Assembly: GCA_003598015.1 (NCBI GenBank)
Contig: QZKE01000053.1
Location: 1-64,000, forward strand
DNA: 64,000 nucleotides
From: Actinomycetota bacterium
GTDB taxonomy: Bacteria; Actinomycetota; Geothermincolia; Geothermincolales; RBG-13-55-18
Reading direction: 5' to 3'
The position numbers were made by a program, and so were the translations under genes. This document shows, piece by piece, positions 17,591 through 25,042 of the stretch (the stretch's first letter is position 1; every line of letters begins with the position of its first letter). The notes beneath the pieces were generated by a model. It was not told the DNA's origin. It did no database searches and worked only from the letters and a program-made list of their open reading frames with translations.

Positions 17591-18274
17591 ATGGCTTCTC
17601 CCTATACAGGGGAAAAGGACCTCGCGGAAGCGGTGCGCATAAGCTGGCTGGGGCATGCCATGTTCCTGCTCGAAGACGGGGCGGGGCATCGCCTGGTCAC
17701 CGATCCCTATAACGACTACGTAGGCTACCGGCTTCCGGATGTCGCAGCCGATATCGTTCTGATCAGCCACGACCATGCCGATCACTCCAACTCGTCCGTG
17801 GTCAAAGGCGAGCCGGTAGTGGTACGCGACCCATCGCCCCGGGATATCGCGGGGGTGAAGATCTCCGGTTTCCCCACCTATCACGATGCGAGCGGTGGCT
17901 CGGAACGAGGGCCCAATATCGTATATCGCTGGGAGATGCAGGGGCTGGTCTTTATCCACTTGGGGGATCTGGGCCATCCACTCGACGCGGATACGCTAAG
18001 AGACCTGGGCAAGATAGACGTGCTTTTCGTGCCTGTGGGTGGGTTTTTTACCATCGCACCCGCTGGAGCCGCGCAGGTGGTCGAGGCGCTCAACCCGCAT
18101 ATCGCCATACCCATGCACTTCCGCAACGAGGCTTGTGGCTTTCCCATCGACACCGAGGAGCCATTCGTCTCACACTTCTCCGTCGTGGAGAGAACGGGGA
18201 AGATGCCCGCTTATATCTCCCGGGATGACCTTCCCGAACCCGTCCTTGTCCTGATAATGGATTATCTGACCTGA
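17591..18274 (+). CDS. metallo-beta-lactamase-fold hydrolase (UPF0173-like)
   Basis: The metal-binding signature HxHxDH is present as SHDHADH near residue 57; further ligands are likely in PTYHDASGG, LGDLGH and PMHFRNE. The layout (early WLGHAMFLLE, short 227-residue domain, no RNase J or glyoxalase extensions) fits the UPF0173/UlaG-like group, whose members act on varied or unknown substrates. It starts after AGGAGGTGA and ends 26 bp before the nucleotidyltransferase fusion gene, suggesting co-transcription, but the context does not reveal its substrate. Confidence 0.82.
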   Translation: MASPYTGEKDLAEAVRISWLGHAMFLLEDGAGHRLVTDPYNDYVGYRLPDVAADIVLISHDHADHSNSSVVKGEPVVVRDPSPRDIAGVKISGFPTYHDASGGSERGPNIVYRWEMQGLVFIHLGDLGHPLDADTLRDLGKIDVLFVPVGGFFTIAPAGAAQVVEALNPHIAIPMHFRNEACGFPIDTEEPFVSHFSVVERTGKMPAYISRDDLPEPVLVLIMDYLT

Positions 18275-18300
18275 GAGAACCGCTGACGGAGGTAGCCTGG

Positions 18301-20799
18301 ATGAAAGCAGTGATCATGGCGGGCGGCCAGGGTACCCGCCTGCGCCCCCTTACGAGCAACCAGCCCAAACCGATGTTGCCGGTTGTCAATCGCCCCATGA
18401 TGGAGCATATCGTCAAGCTACTGATCCGTTACGGATTCAAGGACATGATCGCCACCCTGCAGTTTCTGCCCTCATTGATCAGCAATTACTTCGGCGACGG
18501 TAGCGAGTGGGGGGCTTCCATGCATTACTCCACCGAGTTCATCCCCCTCGGTACGGCGGGCAGCGTTAAAAACAGCTCCCAGCTCCTCGACGAAACCTTC
18601 CTGGTGATCAGCGGAGATGCCCTTACCGATATCGACTTGACCAGTGTCGTCGATTTTCATCGCCGTAACCGAGCCATGGCCACCCTGACCCTAATCCGCG
18701 TGGAAAATCCGCTGGAGTTCGGCATCGTCGTTACCGATGCTGCCGGACGCATCGAACGTTTCCTGGAAAAGCCGAATTGGGGCCAGGTCTTCAGCGATAC
18801 CATCAATACGGGTATCTACGTGCTGGAACCGGAAGTACTCGAACATATCCCCGAGGGACAGTCGTTCGATTTTTCGAAGGACCTCTTTCCGTTCCTGCTG
18901 AGCGAGGGATATCCCCTGTATGGATTCGTCGCGGATGGATACTGGTGCGACATCGGCAATTTCGAACAGTATACGGCCGCCCACAAGGATATACTCGATC
19001 GCAAAGTGCGTATCGATCCCCCCGGCTTTCGCATGGCGCAGAACGTATGGGTGGGGGAGGGTGTGGACATCGAGGACGGAGTTGAGCTGCGTGGGCCTCT
19101 GGTCATCGGCGACCACTGCAAGATAGAGAGGGGATCGGTGATACGCGAATATAGCGTCCTGGGCCATAACGTGGTGGTCAAACAGGATACCTTCGTCCAC
19201 CGTGCTCTTATCTACGACAATTCGTACATCGGCACGGGCTGCCATGTGAGGGGCTGTGTTGTCGGTAAGAACTGTGACCTGAAGGGCAACGTCCGGCTCG
19301 AAGAGGGAGTCGTGGTGGGGGATGAATGCCTTATTGGGGAGAACGTCCTGGTGAACCATGACGTGAAGATCTATCCCTTCAAGACGGTGGAAACCGGAGC
19401 AACGGTGAACACGAGCATCATCTGGGAGTCCAAGGGGCTGCGCACGCTCTTCGGCAAGAAAGCCGTTTCGGGCATCATGAACATCGATATAACCCCCGAG
19501 CAGGCTCTGAGAATCGCCATGGCTTACGGCTCAAGCTTGCCCATGGGGTCCACCGTCGTCACGTCTCGCGACGCCTCGCGCTCGGCGCGTACCTTGAAAA
19601 GGGCCATCATCACCGGCCTCAACGCCTCTGGGATCAACGTTTCCGACCTCGAGGTATCCCCGTCACCGGTCAACCGCTTTGCCATCGGCACTGAGAGGGC
19701 AATGGGTGGGGTTGACGTGCGCATCTCCGCCTTCGACCCTCAGTCGATCGAGATCCGTTTCTTCGACGAGCAGGGGGTAGATATCGACGAGGGAGGCCAG
19801 AGGGATATAGAAAAAGTCTTCTACCAGGCTAATTTCAGGAGGGCGTTCGTGGAGGAGATAGGCGCTATCCTCTTCCCCCCCCGCCTGCTCGAGATGTATT
19901 CCAACTCTCTGCTGGCGGAGATCGACATCGATCGCTTGCGCAAGAAGCGTTTCCGCGTAGCCGTGGATTACGCGTTCAGCAGCGCCAGCATGGTTATGCC
20001 CTCCATTTTTGGAAGAATAGGATGCGACGCCTTGAGCCTCAACAACTTCACCGATGAAAAAAAGGTGACCTTGAGCCAGGAGGAGCTGGCCTCGGCGCTG
20101 AAGAACCTGTCGCAACTGGTCAAGAGCTCCGAAGCCGAAGTAGGGGTGCTCATGGACAATGCCGGGGAAAGGCTTTACCTCCTGGACGACCATGGACGGC
20201 AGATCCATCCCCAGGCTACCCTGATACTCTTCGTGAAACTTCTATGTGAAACGGGGCGTCGGGGAAAAATAGCCGTGCCGGTCAGCATCTCCTCACATGT
20301 CGAAAGGATAGCCGGGGAGTACGGCAACGAAGTCATCCGCACCAAGGTGAGCCGCAGCGACCTGATGAGGGCTTCACTTGACAAGGACGTGATCTTCGCG
20401 GGAGCAGGCAGCGGAGGTTACATCTTCCCTTCCTTCCTGCCCACCTACGATGCCATGGCCAGTACGGTGATGCTGCTGGACAGCCTGAGCGTTGTCGGCA
20501 GGCCGATCTCCGAGCTCGTGGACGAGCTGCCCCGCATCCATCTGCTCTCCGAGGAAATACCGGCATCCTGGGATCACAAGGGATTGATCATGCGCAGGCT
20601 TGTGGAGGAGGTAGGCGAGGGCAGGCTGGAACTCATCGACGGGGTAAAGGTCTATGTGGATGGCACCGCATGGGTGCTGGTCCTGCCGGATCCCGACGAG
20701 CCCACCCTGCATCTCATCTGCGAGGCGGAAGATGACACCCGGGCCGCGCTCATCATAGGAGAGTACACGAAGAAGATCGTGGATATAGTCGGCGGTTGA
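18301..20799 (+). CDS. NDP-sugar pyrophosphorylase fused to a degenerate phosphomannomutase-like domain
   Basis: Residues 1 to about 235 form a nucleotidyltransferase of the mannose-1-phosphate guanylyltransferase type (MKAVIMAGGQGTRLRPLT, NQPKPMLPV, GDALTDID, EKPNW). Residues about 250-370 are a left-handed beta-helix of hexapeptide repeats. The last 450 residues have the fold of alpha-D-phosphohexomutases, but the phosphoserine loop normally TASHNP reads ISAFDPQ and the metal loop normally DGDADR reads DNAGER, so mutase activity is doubtful. Similar fusions occur in cyanobacteria and actinobacteria. It probably makes GDP-mannose or a related nucleotide sugar, with the second domain regulatory or structural. 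Confidence 0.85.
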   Translation: MKAVIMAGGQGTRLRPLTSNQPKPMLPVVNRPMMEHIVKLLIRYGFKDMIATLQFLPSLISNYFGDGSEWGASMHYSTEFIPLGTAGSVKNSSQLLDETFLVISGDALTDIDLTSVVDFHRRNRAMATLTLIRVENPLEFGIVVTDAAGRIERFLEKPNWGQVFSDTINTGIYVLEPEVLEHIPEGQSFDFSKDLFPFLLSEGYPLYGFVADGYWCDIGNFEQYTAAHKDILDRKVRIDPPGFRMAQNVWVGEGVDIEDGVELRGPLVIGDHCKIERGSVIREYSVLGHNVVVKQDTFVHRALIYDNSYIGTGCHVRGCVVGKNCDLKGNVRLEEGVVVGDECLIGENVLVNHDVKIYPFKTVETGATVNTSIIWESKGLRTLFGKKAVSGIMNIDITPEQALRIAMAYGSSLPMGSTVVTSRDASRSARTLKRAIITGLNASGINVSDLEVSPSPVNRFAIGTERAMGGVDVRISAFDPQSIEIRFFDEQGVDIDEGGQRDIEKVFYQANFRRAFVEEIGAILFPPRLLEMYSNSLLAEIDIDRLRKKRFRVAVDYAFSSASMVMPSIFGRIGCDALSLNNFTDEKKVTLSQEELASALKNLSQLVKSSEAEVGVLMDNAGERLYLLDDHGRQIHPQATLILFVKLLCETGRRGKIAVPVSISSHVERIAGEYGNEVIRTKVSRSDLMRASLDKDVIFAGAGSGGYIFPSFLPTYDAMASTVMLLDSLSVVGRPISELVDELPRIHLLSEEIPASWDHKGLIMRRLVEEVGEGRLELIDGVKVYVDGTAWVLVLPDPDEPTLHLICEAEDDTRAALIIGEYTKKIVDIVGG

Positions 20800-20810
20800 G
20801 AGGGCTTTTT

Positions 20811-20851
20811 CGGCTGTCAGGTTCCAGGGTTGTTGTTTCCCCTGGCAGCCG
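20811..20851 (+). terminator. long hairpin after the nucleotidyltransferase gene
   Basis: CGGCTGTCAGG pairs with CCTGGCAGCCG (11 bp with one G-U pair) around a 19-nt loop, starting 12 bp after the stop. No T tract follows, so termination is likely but not certain. Confidence 0.55.
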
Positions 20852-20914
20852 TATCAGCGTTGACGTGACGGCAAGTGAAAAGAGCAATACCCGTTGGGAA
20901 GGTGGTGCGATAAG

Positions 20915-21448
20915 TTGGGGATAGAATTTGAACCGGGCAGCGCTTTGCTCGTGATCGACATGCTCAACGATTTCATCGAGGATGAAGGGGCCCTGTTGGT
21001 TCCGGGAGCCGCGAGGATCGTGCCTCGCATCGCAAGGATACTGGAAGACGCAAGGCGGCAGGGCATCCCCGTCATCTACGTGACGGACAGTCATCGCGAG
21101 GATGATCACGAATTCCGCTTCTGGCCGGCGCACGCGGTCTCCGATACCTGGGGCGGAGAGATCATCCGGGAATTGCAGCCGGAACCCGGAGACTACATTA
21201 TCCCCAAGCGCAGGTATAGTGCCTTCTTCGGAACCGACCTGGACAACTATCTCAGGGAATTGGGGATAAGGAAGGTCTACCTCACCGGAGTCCTTACCAA
21301 CATCTGCGTTTATGTCACTGCCTTGGACGCTGCGATGCGTAACTACGGCGTGGCGGTCTTCAAGGACGCCGTGGCATCGCTGAGCGAGGATACCGATCGT
21401 TTCGTCTTTCAACAGCTAGAAGACGTCGTGCAGGCGGAGCTGCTCTGA
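20915..21448 (+). CDS. isochorismatase-family cysteine hydrolase
   Basis: A small alpha/beta hydrolase of the isochorismatase/nicotinamidase family. The catalytic triad is visible as Asp in LLVIDMLNDF, Lys in IIPKRRYSAFFGTDL and Cys in TGVLTNICVYVTALDAAM. The Asp-x-x-x-Asp and His positions used for metal by nicotinamidases are not clear, so nicotinamidase is only one option. TTG 20915 is chosen because GGAAGGTGG ends about nine bases upstream; the track start TTG 20894 precedes that site. Confidence 0.85.
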   Translation: MGIEFEPGSALLVIDMLNDFIEDEGALLVPGAARIVPRIARILEDARRQGIPVIYVTDSHREDDHEFRFWPAHAVSDTWGGEIIRELQPEPGDYIIPKRRYSAFFGTDLDNYLRELGIRKVYLTGVLTNICVYVTALDAAMRNYGVAVFKDAVASLSEDTDRFVFQQLEDVVQAELL

Positions 21449-21571
21449 GCGGGGTCGGGGCCGGGATGGCCCGAACGCGGGAAACTCGCTCATACGCAGG
21501 GGGGCGGGAGCCCGCAACGAGACCAGCAGCGCGGATACCGATACCCGTTTTGCTTGGGAGGAAATCCCCAG

Positions 21572-22459
21572 TTGACCACCGATAACTATAACGCTGCCGC
21601 CGGCTGGCGGCTGATACATACCGAGCCGGCGAGCGGCGCCAGCAATATGGCGCTGGATCAGGCTCTACTGGAAGCGGCATGCGGCGACCGCTTCGCCTCC
21701 ACGCTGCGTTTTTACCGCTGGTCACCACCGGCCCTGTCCATAGGGCGTTTTCAGCCGCTGAGCGAAATAGACCTCGATGCCTGTGCTGCGGCGAACGTCG
21801 AGGTCGTACGCCGCCCAACCGGCGGTAAAAGCATACTGCACCTGGATGATTTCACCTACAGCATCGTTCTGGCGCGTGGATTCCCCCTGCCGGACAATGT
21901 CGTTGACACATACAGGCTTATCAGCAGGGGTATCCTGCGTGCGCTGCGAAACCTCGGCCTCGAGGCGGTATTGCAGTCGCGCGAAAACGAGGATTACCGT
22001 GCGGCGGGAGGCGCCTGCTTCGCGGCGGCGACGCAAGCGGACCTTGCATGCACGGGACGTAAACTGTGCGGCAGTGCGCAAGTGCGCCGCGGGGGGGCGG
22101 TTCTGCAACATGGGTCTATCATGCTTGAAGACCATTCCGACCTGCTCTTCGATCTGCTGCGCTGCGGCGGCGAAGAGGCGAGAGCCCTGGGCATGGAACA
22201 ATATCGTTTGCGTTGCATCGCCCTCAACCAGACCGGAAGGCACTATTCGTGGGATGATCTTGCGGCCTCTTTCGTACAGGGATTCCACGAGGCCTTTGGC
22301 GTAGACATCACGCGGGGGGGTCTCTGCGAGAGGGAGAATGCGCGCTGGCAGTCCCTGACACGTATTTACACATCACCGCGATGGCTTGAAAACGCGGGTC
22401 TCGCATGCCTTCCCGGATTGTCCGTACGGGATACGGGCATTGCGCCAGCCTCGCCGTAG
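21572..22459 (+). CDS. octanoyltransferase/lipoate-protein ligase family (LipM-like)
   Basis: A biotin/lipoate A/B ligase-fold protein that attaches octanoate or lipoate to lipoyl domains. Motifs: ALSIGRFQ, RRPTGGKSILH, the GGACFAA segment carrying a cysteine where LipM has its catalytic residue, and GRKLCGSAQVRRGGAVLQHGSIML. The cysteine favours LipM-type octanoyl transfer over ATP-dependent LplA ligation. TTG 21572 is ten bases after GGGAGG (21556-21561); the track start TTG 21554 precedes that site. No lipoyl-bearing complex is encoded in the window. Confidence 0.85.
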   Translation: MTTDNYNAAAGWRLIHTEPASGASNMALDQALLEAACGDRFASTLRFYRWSPPALSIGRFQPLSEIDLDACAAANVEVVRRPTGGKSILHLDDFTYSIVLARGFPLPDNVVDTYRLISRGILRALRNLGLEAVLQSRENEDYRAAGGACFAAATQADLACTGRKLCGSAQVRRGGAVLQHGSIMLEDHSDLLFDLLRCGGEEARALGMEQYRLRCIALNQTGRHYSWDDLAASFVQGFHEAFGVDITRGGLCERENARWQSLTRIYTSPRWLENAGLACLPGLSVRDTGIAPASP

Positions 22460-22571
22460 CGACCGGGTTCTCTCGCACCATGCGTACGGAGATGTCCCGA
22501 CAGTCCACCGCCCGTCTCGATAATTAGGGCTTATGGAAGTGCTGATATTCTGCTAAAATCTAATGTAATCG

Positions 22572-22595
22572 GGTTCTTTTTCGAGAAATGCGGGT
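22572..22595 (+). repeat. GTTC-GGGT dispersed element, copy 1
   Basis: GGTTCTT, a CGAGAAATGC core and GGGT. It is one of about six copies in the window (see also 22656-22674, 30814, 47386, 47471, 47517). GTTCTT-N13-GGGTGA resembles a SigB/SigF-type promoter. Confidence 0.6.
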
Positions 22596-22652
22596 GAATC
22601 GATGATGGGAAATATCTGGTCAGGCTCGGCCCCTAGGCCTGGCGGTCACCAT

Positions 22653-22679
22653 TAACGCTTCTCGGACAAGAACCGATAA
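22653..22679 (+). promoter_or_regulatory. WhiG/FliA-type promoter of the RsiG-like gene
   Basis: TAAC (22653-22656), exactly 15 bp, then ACCGATAA (22672-22679), against the WhiG/FliA consensus TAAA-N15-GCCGATAA (10 of 12). An A+T-rich stretch and a strong ribosome-binding site for the RsiG-like gene follow 17 to 30 bases later. If real, the regulator of a WhiG-type sigma factor would be transcribed by that sigma factor. Confidence 0.6.
22656..22674 (-). repeat. GTTC-GGGT dispersed element, copy 2 (inverted)
   Basis: On the minus strand this reads GGTTCTTGTCCGAGAAGCG. Together with copy 1 it forms a 100-bp inverted arrangement, so the intervening RNA could also close into a long stem. It overlaps the WhiG-type promoter spacer and the start of its -10. 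Confidence 0.55.
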
Positions 22680-22709
22680 TATAAATACCTGCTTAAAGGA
22701 GGGTTGCTG

Positions 22710-23018
22710 ATGGGCGAGGAGGAGAAGCAGGCACAAGCCGTTCCTCCACATGAGGTATACATTGACTACAGCAGCAAGACCGATGAGGAACTGCGCAGTA
22801 TCCTCGAAAATCTGCTGAAGGAGGAGAGCAAGGTCTCCTACCAGCGGCGCGTACTGCATGGCAAGATCGATATACTCCGTGCCGAGCTCGTGAGAAGAAA
22901 AAAGAGCAGCTTGAAGGATGGCAAGTCCATCATAAGCGACGAAGACATCGGCAGGCTGAGCGAGATCCTGGCCGGCGAAGCACTGGGCATAAGCCGCAAC
23001 GACCCCACCAGCGACTGA
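22710..23018 (+). CDS. RsiG-like c-di-GMP-binding anti-sigma factor
   Basis: The 102-residue helical protein carries E-x3-S-x2-R-x3-H-x3-D (in EESKVSYQRRVLHGKID), matching the c-di-GMP-binding signature E-x3-S-x2-R-x3-Q-x3-D of RsiG except for His in place of Gln. Only one copy of the motif is present, as in the Rubrobacter-type RsiG that works as a homodimer. RsiG holds the WhiG sigma factor inactive when loaded with c-di-GMP. ATG 22710 is six bases after AAAGGAGGG. No WhiG-like sigma factor is encoded in this window; a diguanylate cyclase is at 14.5 kb. Confidence 0.78.
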   Translation: MGEEEKQAQAVPPHEVYIDYSSKTDEELRSILENLLKEESKVSYQRRVLHGKIDILRAELVRRKKSSLKDGKSIISDEDIGRLSEILAGEALGISRNDPTSD

Positions 23019-23048
23019 CCTTTTCCTCAAACCCTAACCGTAAGGCTT

Positions 23049-23077
23049 TTGTTTAAATTCTGCCGGATTCATATTAT
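23049..23077 (+). promoter_or_regulatory. promoter of the FHA gene
   Basis: TTGTTT (23049-23054), 17 bp, TATTAT (23072-23077), about 75 bp before the FHA gene start. Confidence 0.5.
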
Positions 23078-23153
23078 TATGTAAGTCGGATACCGGGCAT
23101 TCGCGATGGCCGGACCGTTTCCGCGCAAATGCTGCCGAAAGGAGGAGTGGCCA

Positions 23154-23630
23154 ATGTTCTGCACAAAATGCGGTCATTACAATCCCGAGAGCAGTATATT
23201 CTGTGCACGCTGTGGACTCCGTTTCGATCAGGAAGACACATCCCACAGCGATTCCACCGTAGGCCTCCCCGCCGTTGAGGCCGAGTCGGAGGAGGAAATA
23301 GAGGTTTCACTGCCCACGGAACCCCTGGAGGCAGGCAGTGCTCTCCTCGTCATCAGGAAGGGCCCCGATGCGGGCATGAGTTTTACCATCAATCGTGATG
23401 TAATCGTTGTCGGGCGACATCCCGAGAGCGATATCTTTCTCGACGACATCACCGTATCGCGCAGGCACGCCGAGATAAGGCGCGAGGGATTCACGTTCAA
23501 CCTCCTGGATACGGGTTCGCTCAACGGCACCTATCTTAATCGGGAGCGTATAGAGGCTTCGCCTCTTGAAAACGGAGATGAGGTACAGATAGGCAAGTTC
23601 CGGCTTCTCTTTTTTGCCGGGCCGGGATGA
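23154..23630 (+). CDS. zinc-ribbon FHA-domain protein (GarA-like)
   Basis: Residues 1-25 are a zinc ribbon (MFCTKCGHYNPESSIFCARCG), residues about 25-60 an acidic Ser/Thr-containing linker, and residues 65-158 an FHA phosphothreonine-binding domain (GRHPESDIFLDDITVSRRHAEI, DTGSLNGTYLNRERI). In mycobacteria GarA (FHA) controls 2-oxoglutarate metabolism under Ser/Thr kinases, and its gene lies next to ftsR, exactly as here. Linker threonines could be kinase targets, but the mycobacterial ETTS motif is not evident. ATG 23154 follows AAAGGAGGAG. Its stop overlaps the next start (ATGA). Confidence 0.85.
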   Translation: MFCTKCGHYNPESSIFCARCGLRFDQEDTSHSDSTVGLPAVEAESEEEIEVSLPTEPLEAGSALLVIRKGPDAGMSFTINRDVIVVGRHPESDIFLDDITVSRRHAEIRREGFTFNLLDTGSLNGTYLNRERIEASPLENGDEVQIGKFRLLFFAGPG

Positions 23631-24376
23631 GGACGGTAATACTGATGGAGAAACAGAAAGACAAGATGAGCATAGGCGATCTTCTCAAATCAATGAAAGA
23701 CGAGTTCCCGGACCTCACCATCTCGAAGATAAGGTTTCTGGAAAGCGAGGGTCTTATAGAACCCGAGAGGACGCCCTCCGGATACCGCAAGTTCAGCCAG
23801 GCGGACGCCCAGCGCCTGCGCTTCATCCTGAAGCTGCAACGGGAGAAGTATTTGCCCCTTAAAGTTATCCGGGAGAAGATCGACGAGCTCGAGAGCGGTA
23901 AGGTGAGGGCTGGAGATCTTGTTCCGGGTATGATGGGCTCCCTGGAGGTGGGGGAGGACCTGGTCGCCTATGATGATGCTACGTTGCTGCTCGAGCACGC
24001 TCCCCAGGTCCTGGACATAGACCCCCTTTTCCTGTCCACCCTGGAGGAGTTCGGCCTGATCTGCCCGCACGAAGGGGACGATGGGCCATATTACGACAAG
24101 GAAGACGTAAAGATATTGCGTATCGCCAGGGAGTTCTCGCGCTACGGCCTCGAGCCTCGTCACATGCGCATGTACGAGAATCTCACTGACCGTGAAGCCC
24201 TGGCTTTCGAGCAGATCATCCTGCCCGCCCTGAAGTCCAAGGACCCGGAAGCCAAGCGCAGGGCACTGGACAATCTGCTCCAATTGGTCAATCTCTCGCG
24301 GGAGCTCAAGGACCTCCTTCTCAAGAACCGGGTCAAGGAATACTTCCAGAAATCCAATCAACCCATCCCGTTTTGA
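23627..24376 (+). CDS. ftsR: MerR-family regulator FtsR
   Basis: The N-terminal winged-helix region (MSIGDLLKSMKDEFPDLTISKIRFLESEGLIEPERTPSGYRKF) and REKYLPLKVIREKIDEL match the actinobacterial FtsR group, known in Corynebacterium to activate ftsZ and to belong to the garA neighbourhood in mycobacteria. The C-terminal 150 residues are the group-specific effector part and have no obvious ligand-binding cysteines. The start overlaps the FHA stop by four bases, so the two are translationally coupled; ATG 23645 is an alternative start. A role in cell-division gene control is inferred from the family. Confidence 0.88.
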   Translation: MRTVILMEKQKDKMSIGDLLKSMKDEFPDLTISKIRFLESEGLIEPERTPSGYRKFSQADAQRLRFILKLQREKYLPLKVIREKIDELESGKVRAGDLVPGMMGSLEVGEDLVAYDDATLLLEHAPQVLDIDPLFLSTLEEFGLICPHEGDDGPYYDKEDVKILRIAREFSRYGLEPRHMRMYENLTDREALAFEQIILPALKSKDPEAKRRALDNLLQLVNLSRELKDLLLKNRVKEYFQKSNQPIPF

Positions 24377-24385
24377 AAGGTGAGG

Positions 24386-24865
24386 GTGACCTCGTCCGAG
24401 CCGTGTTTCATCGCCGACCGCATGCTGGGAAGACTGGCACGTTACCTGCGCCTCATGGGCTATGACGTCTCCTACCCGCCATCGACGTCCGACGCCCACC
24501 TCATCGCCATGGCGCGGGCGGAGGGAAGGGTGCTCTTGACCAGGGACCACGGCATTTCTCTCCGCGAAGGGCCCCGCGCGGGCGCCCCGGTCGTTATCGA
24601 GATACGATCATCGCAGATCCTGCACCAACTGCGCCAGCTGGTACAGGAAGGCTGGGTGACTCGTTTTCTCGAACCACGTTGCCCGGTATGCAACGCGCGC
24701 CTGAAGGCCATGGAGGAATGGGAGGCGAGGCATCTCCTCCCGCCCTACACCCTGGCCACACAGGAATCATTCAACTTCTGCCGCTCCTGCAATTGCGTCC
24801 TTTGGGAGGGCAGCCACTGGAAGGACTTCCGCGCCAGGATTGCGCATGCCCTCAACCCACGTTGA
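24386..24865 (+). CDS. Mut7-C RNase-domain protein (PIN-like, zinc ribbon)
   Basis: The protein starts FIADRMLGRLARYLRLMGYDV and continues with VLLTRDHGIS, the acidic and Arg motifs of the Mut7-C (DUF82) PIN-like fold, then a C-terminal zinc ribbon CPVCNARL...CRSCNCVLWEGSHW. Family members are proposed RNases; no substrate is known. Two GTG codons are available; 24386 has AAAGG five bases upstream, while 24380 lies inside that element. It starts ten bases after the ftsR stop, so it is probably in the same operon. Confidence 0.85.
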   Translation: MTSSEPCFIADRMLGRLARYLRLMGYDVSYPPSTSDAHLIAMARAEGRVLLTRDHGISLREGPRAGAPVVIEIRSSQILHQLRQLVQEGWVTRFLEPRCPVCNARLKAMEEWEARHLLPPYTLATQESFNFCRSCNCVLWEGSHWKDFRARIAHALNPR

Positions 24866-24929
24866 CGGGCGACTCCTCCACGCAAAGCGGTGTCTTCCAT
24901 AAAACGTCAGGTTGCCTGACGGATACGGT

Positions 24930-24959
24930 TTGAATTATCCGTACAGGTTACTATAGAAT
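24930..24959 (+). promoter_or_regulatory. promoter upstream of mgtE
   Basis: TTGAAT (24930-24935) with TATAGA at a 16-bp or TAGAAT at an 18-bp spacing. A hairpin CGTCAGG-TTG-CCTGACG (24905-24921) lies just upstream and may end the previous transcript. Confidence 0.55.
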
Positions 24960-25042
24960 TGCCCTGGGTGATCGATGCCGGCTCAACATGGCCGAAAGAA
25001 GCTGCGAGATCGATCCCCAAACCCATTCCCGGGAGGTGTGAA

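Noticed and set aside
22572-22674. c-di-AMP (ydaO) or c-di-GMP riboswitch upstream of the RsiG-like gene
   Set aside because: The long-range pairing GGTTCTT/AAGAACC suggested an aptamer, but the conserved cores of those riboswitch classes are absent; the pairing is explained by two inverted copies of the dispersed element.
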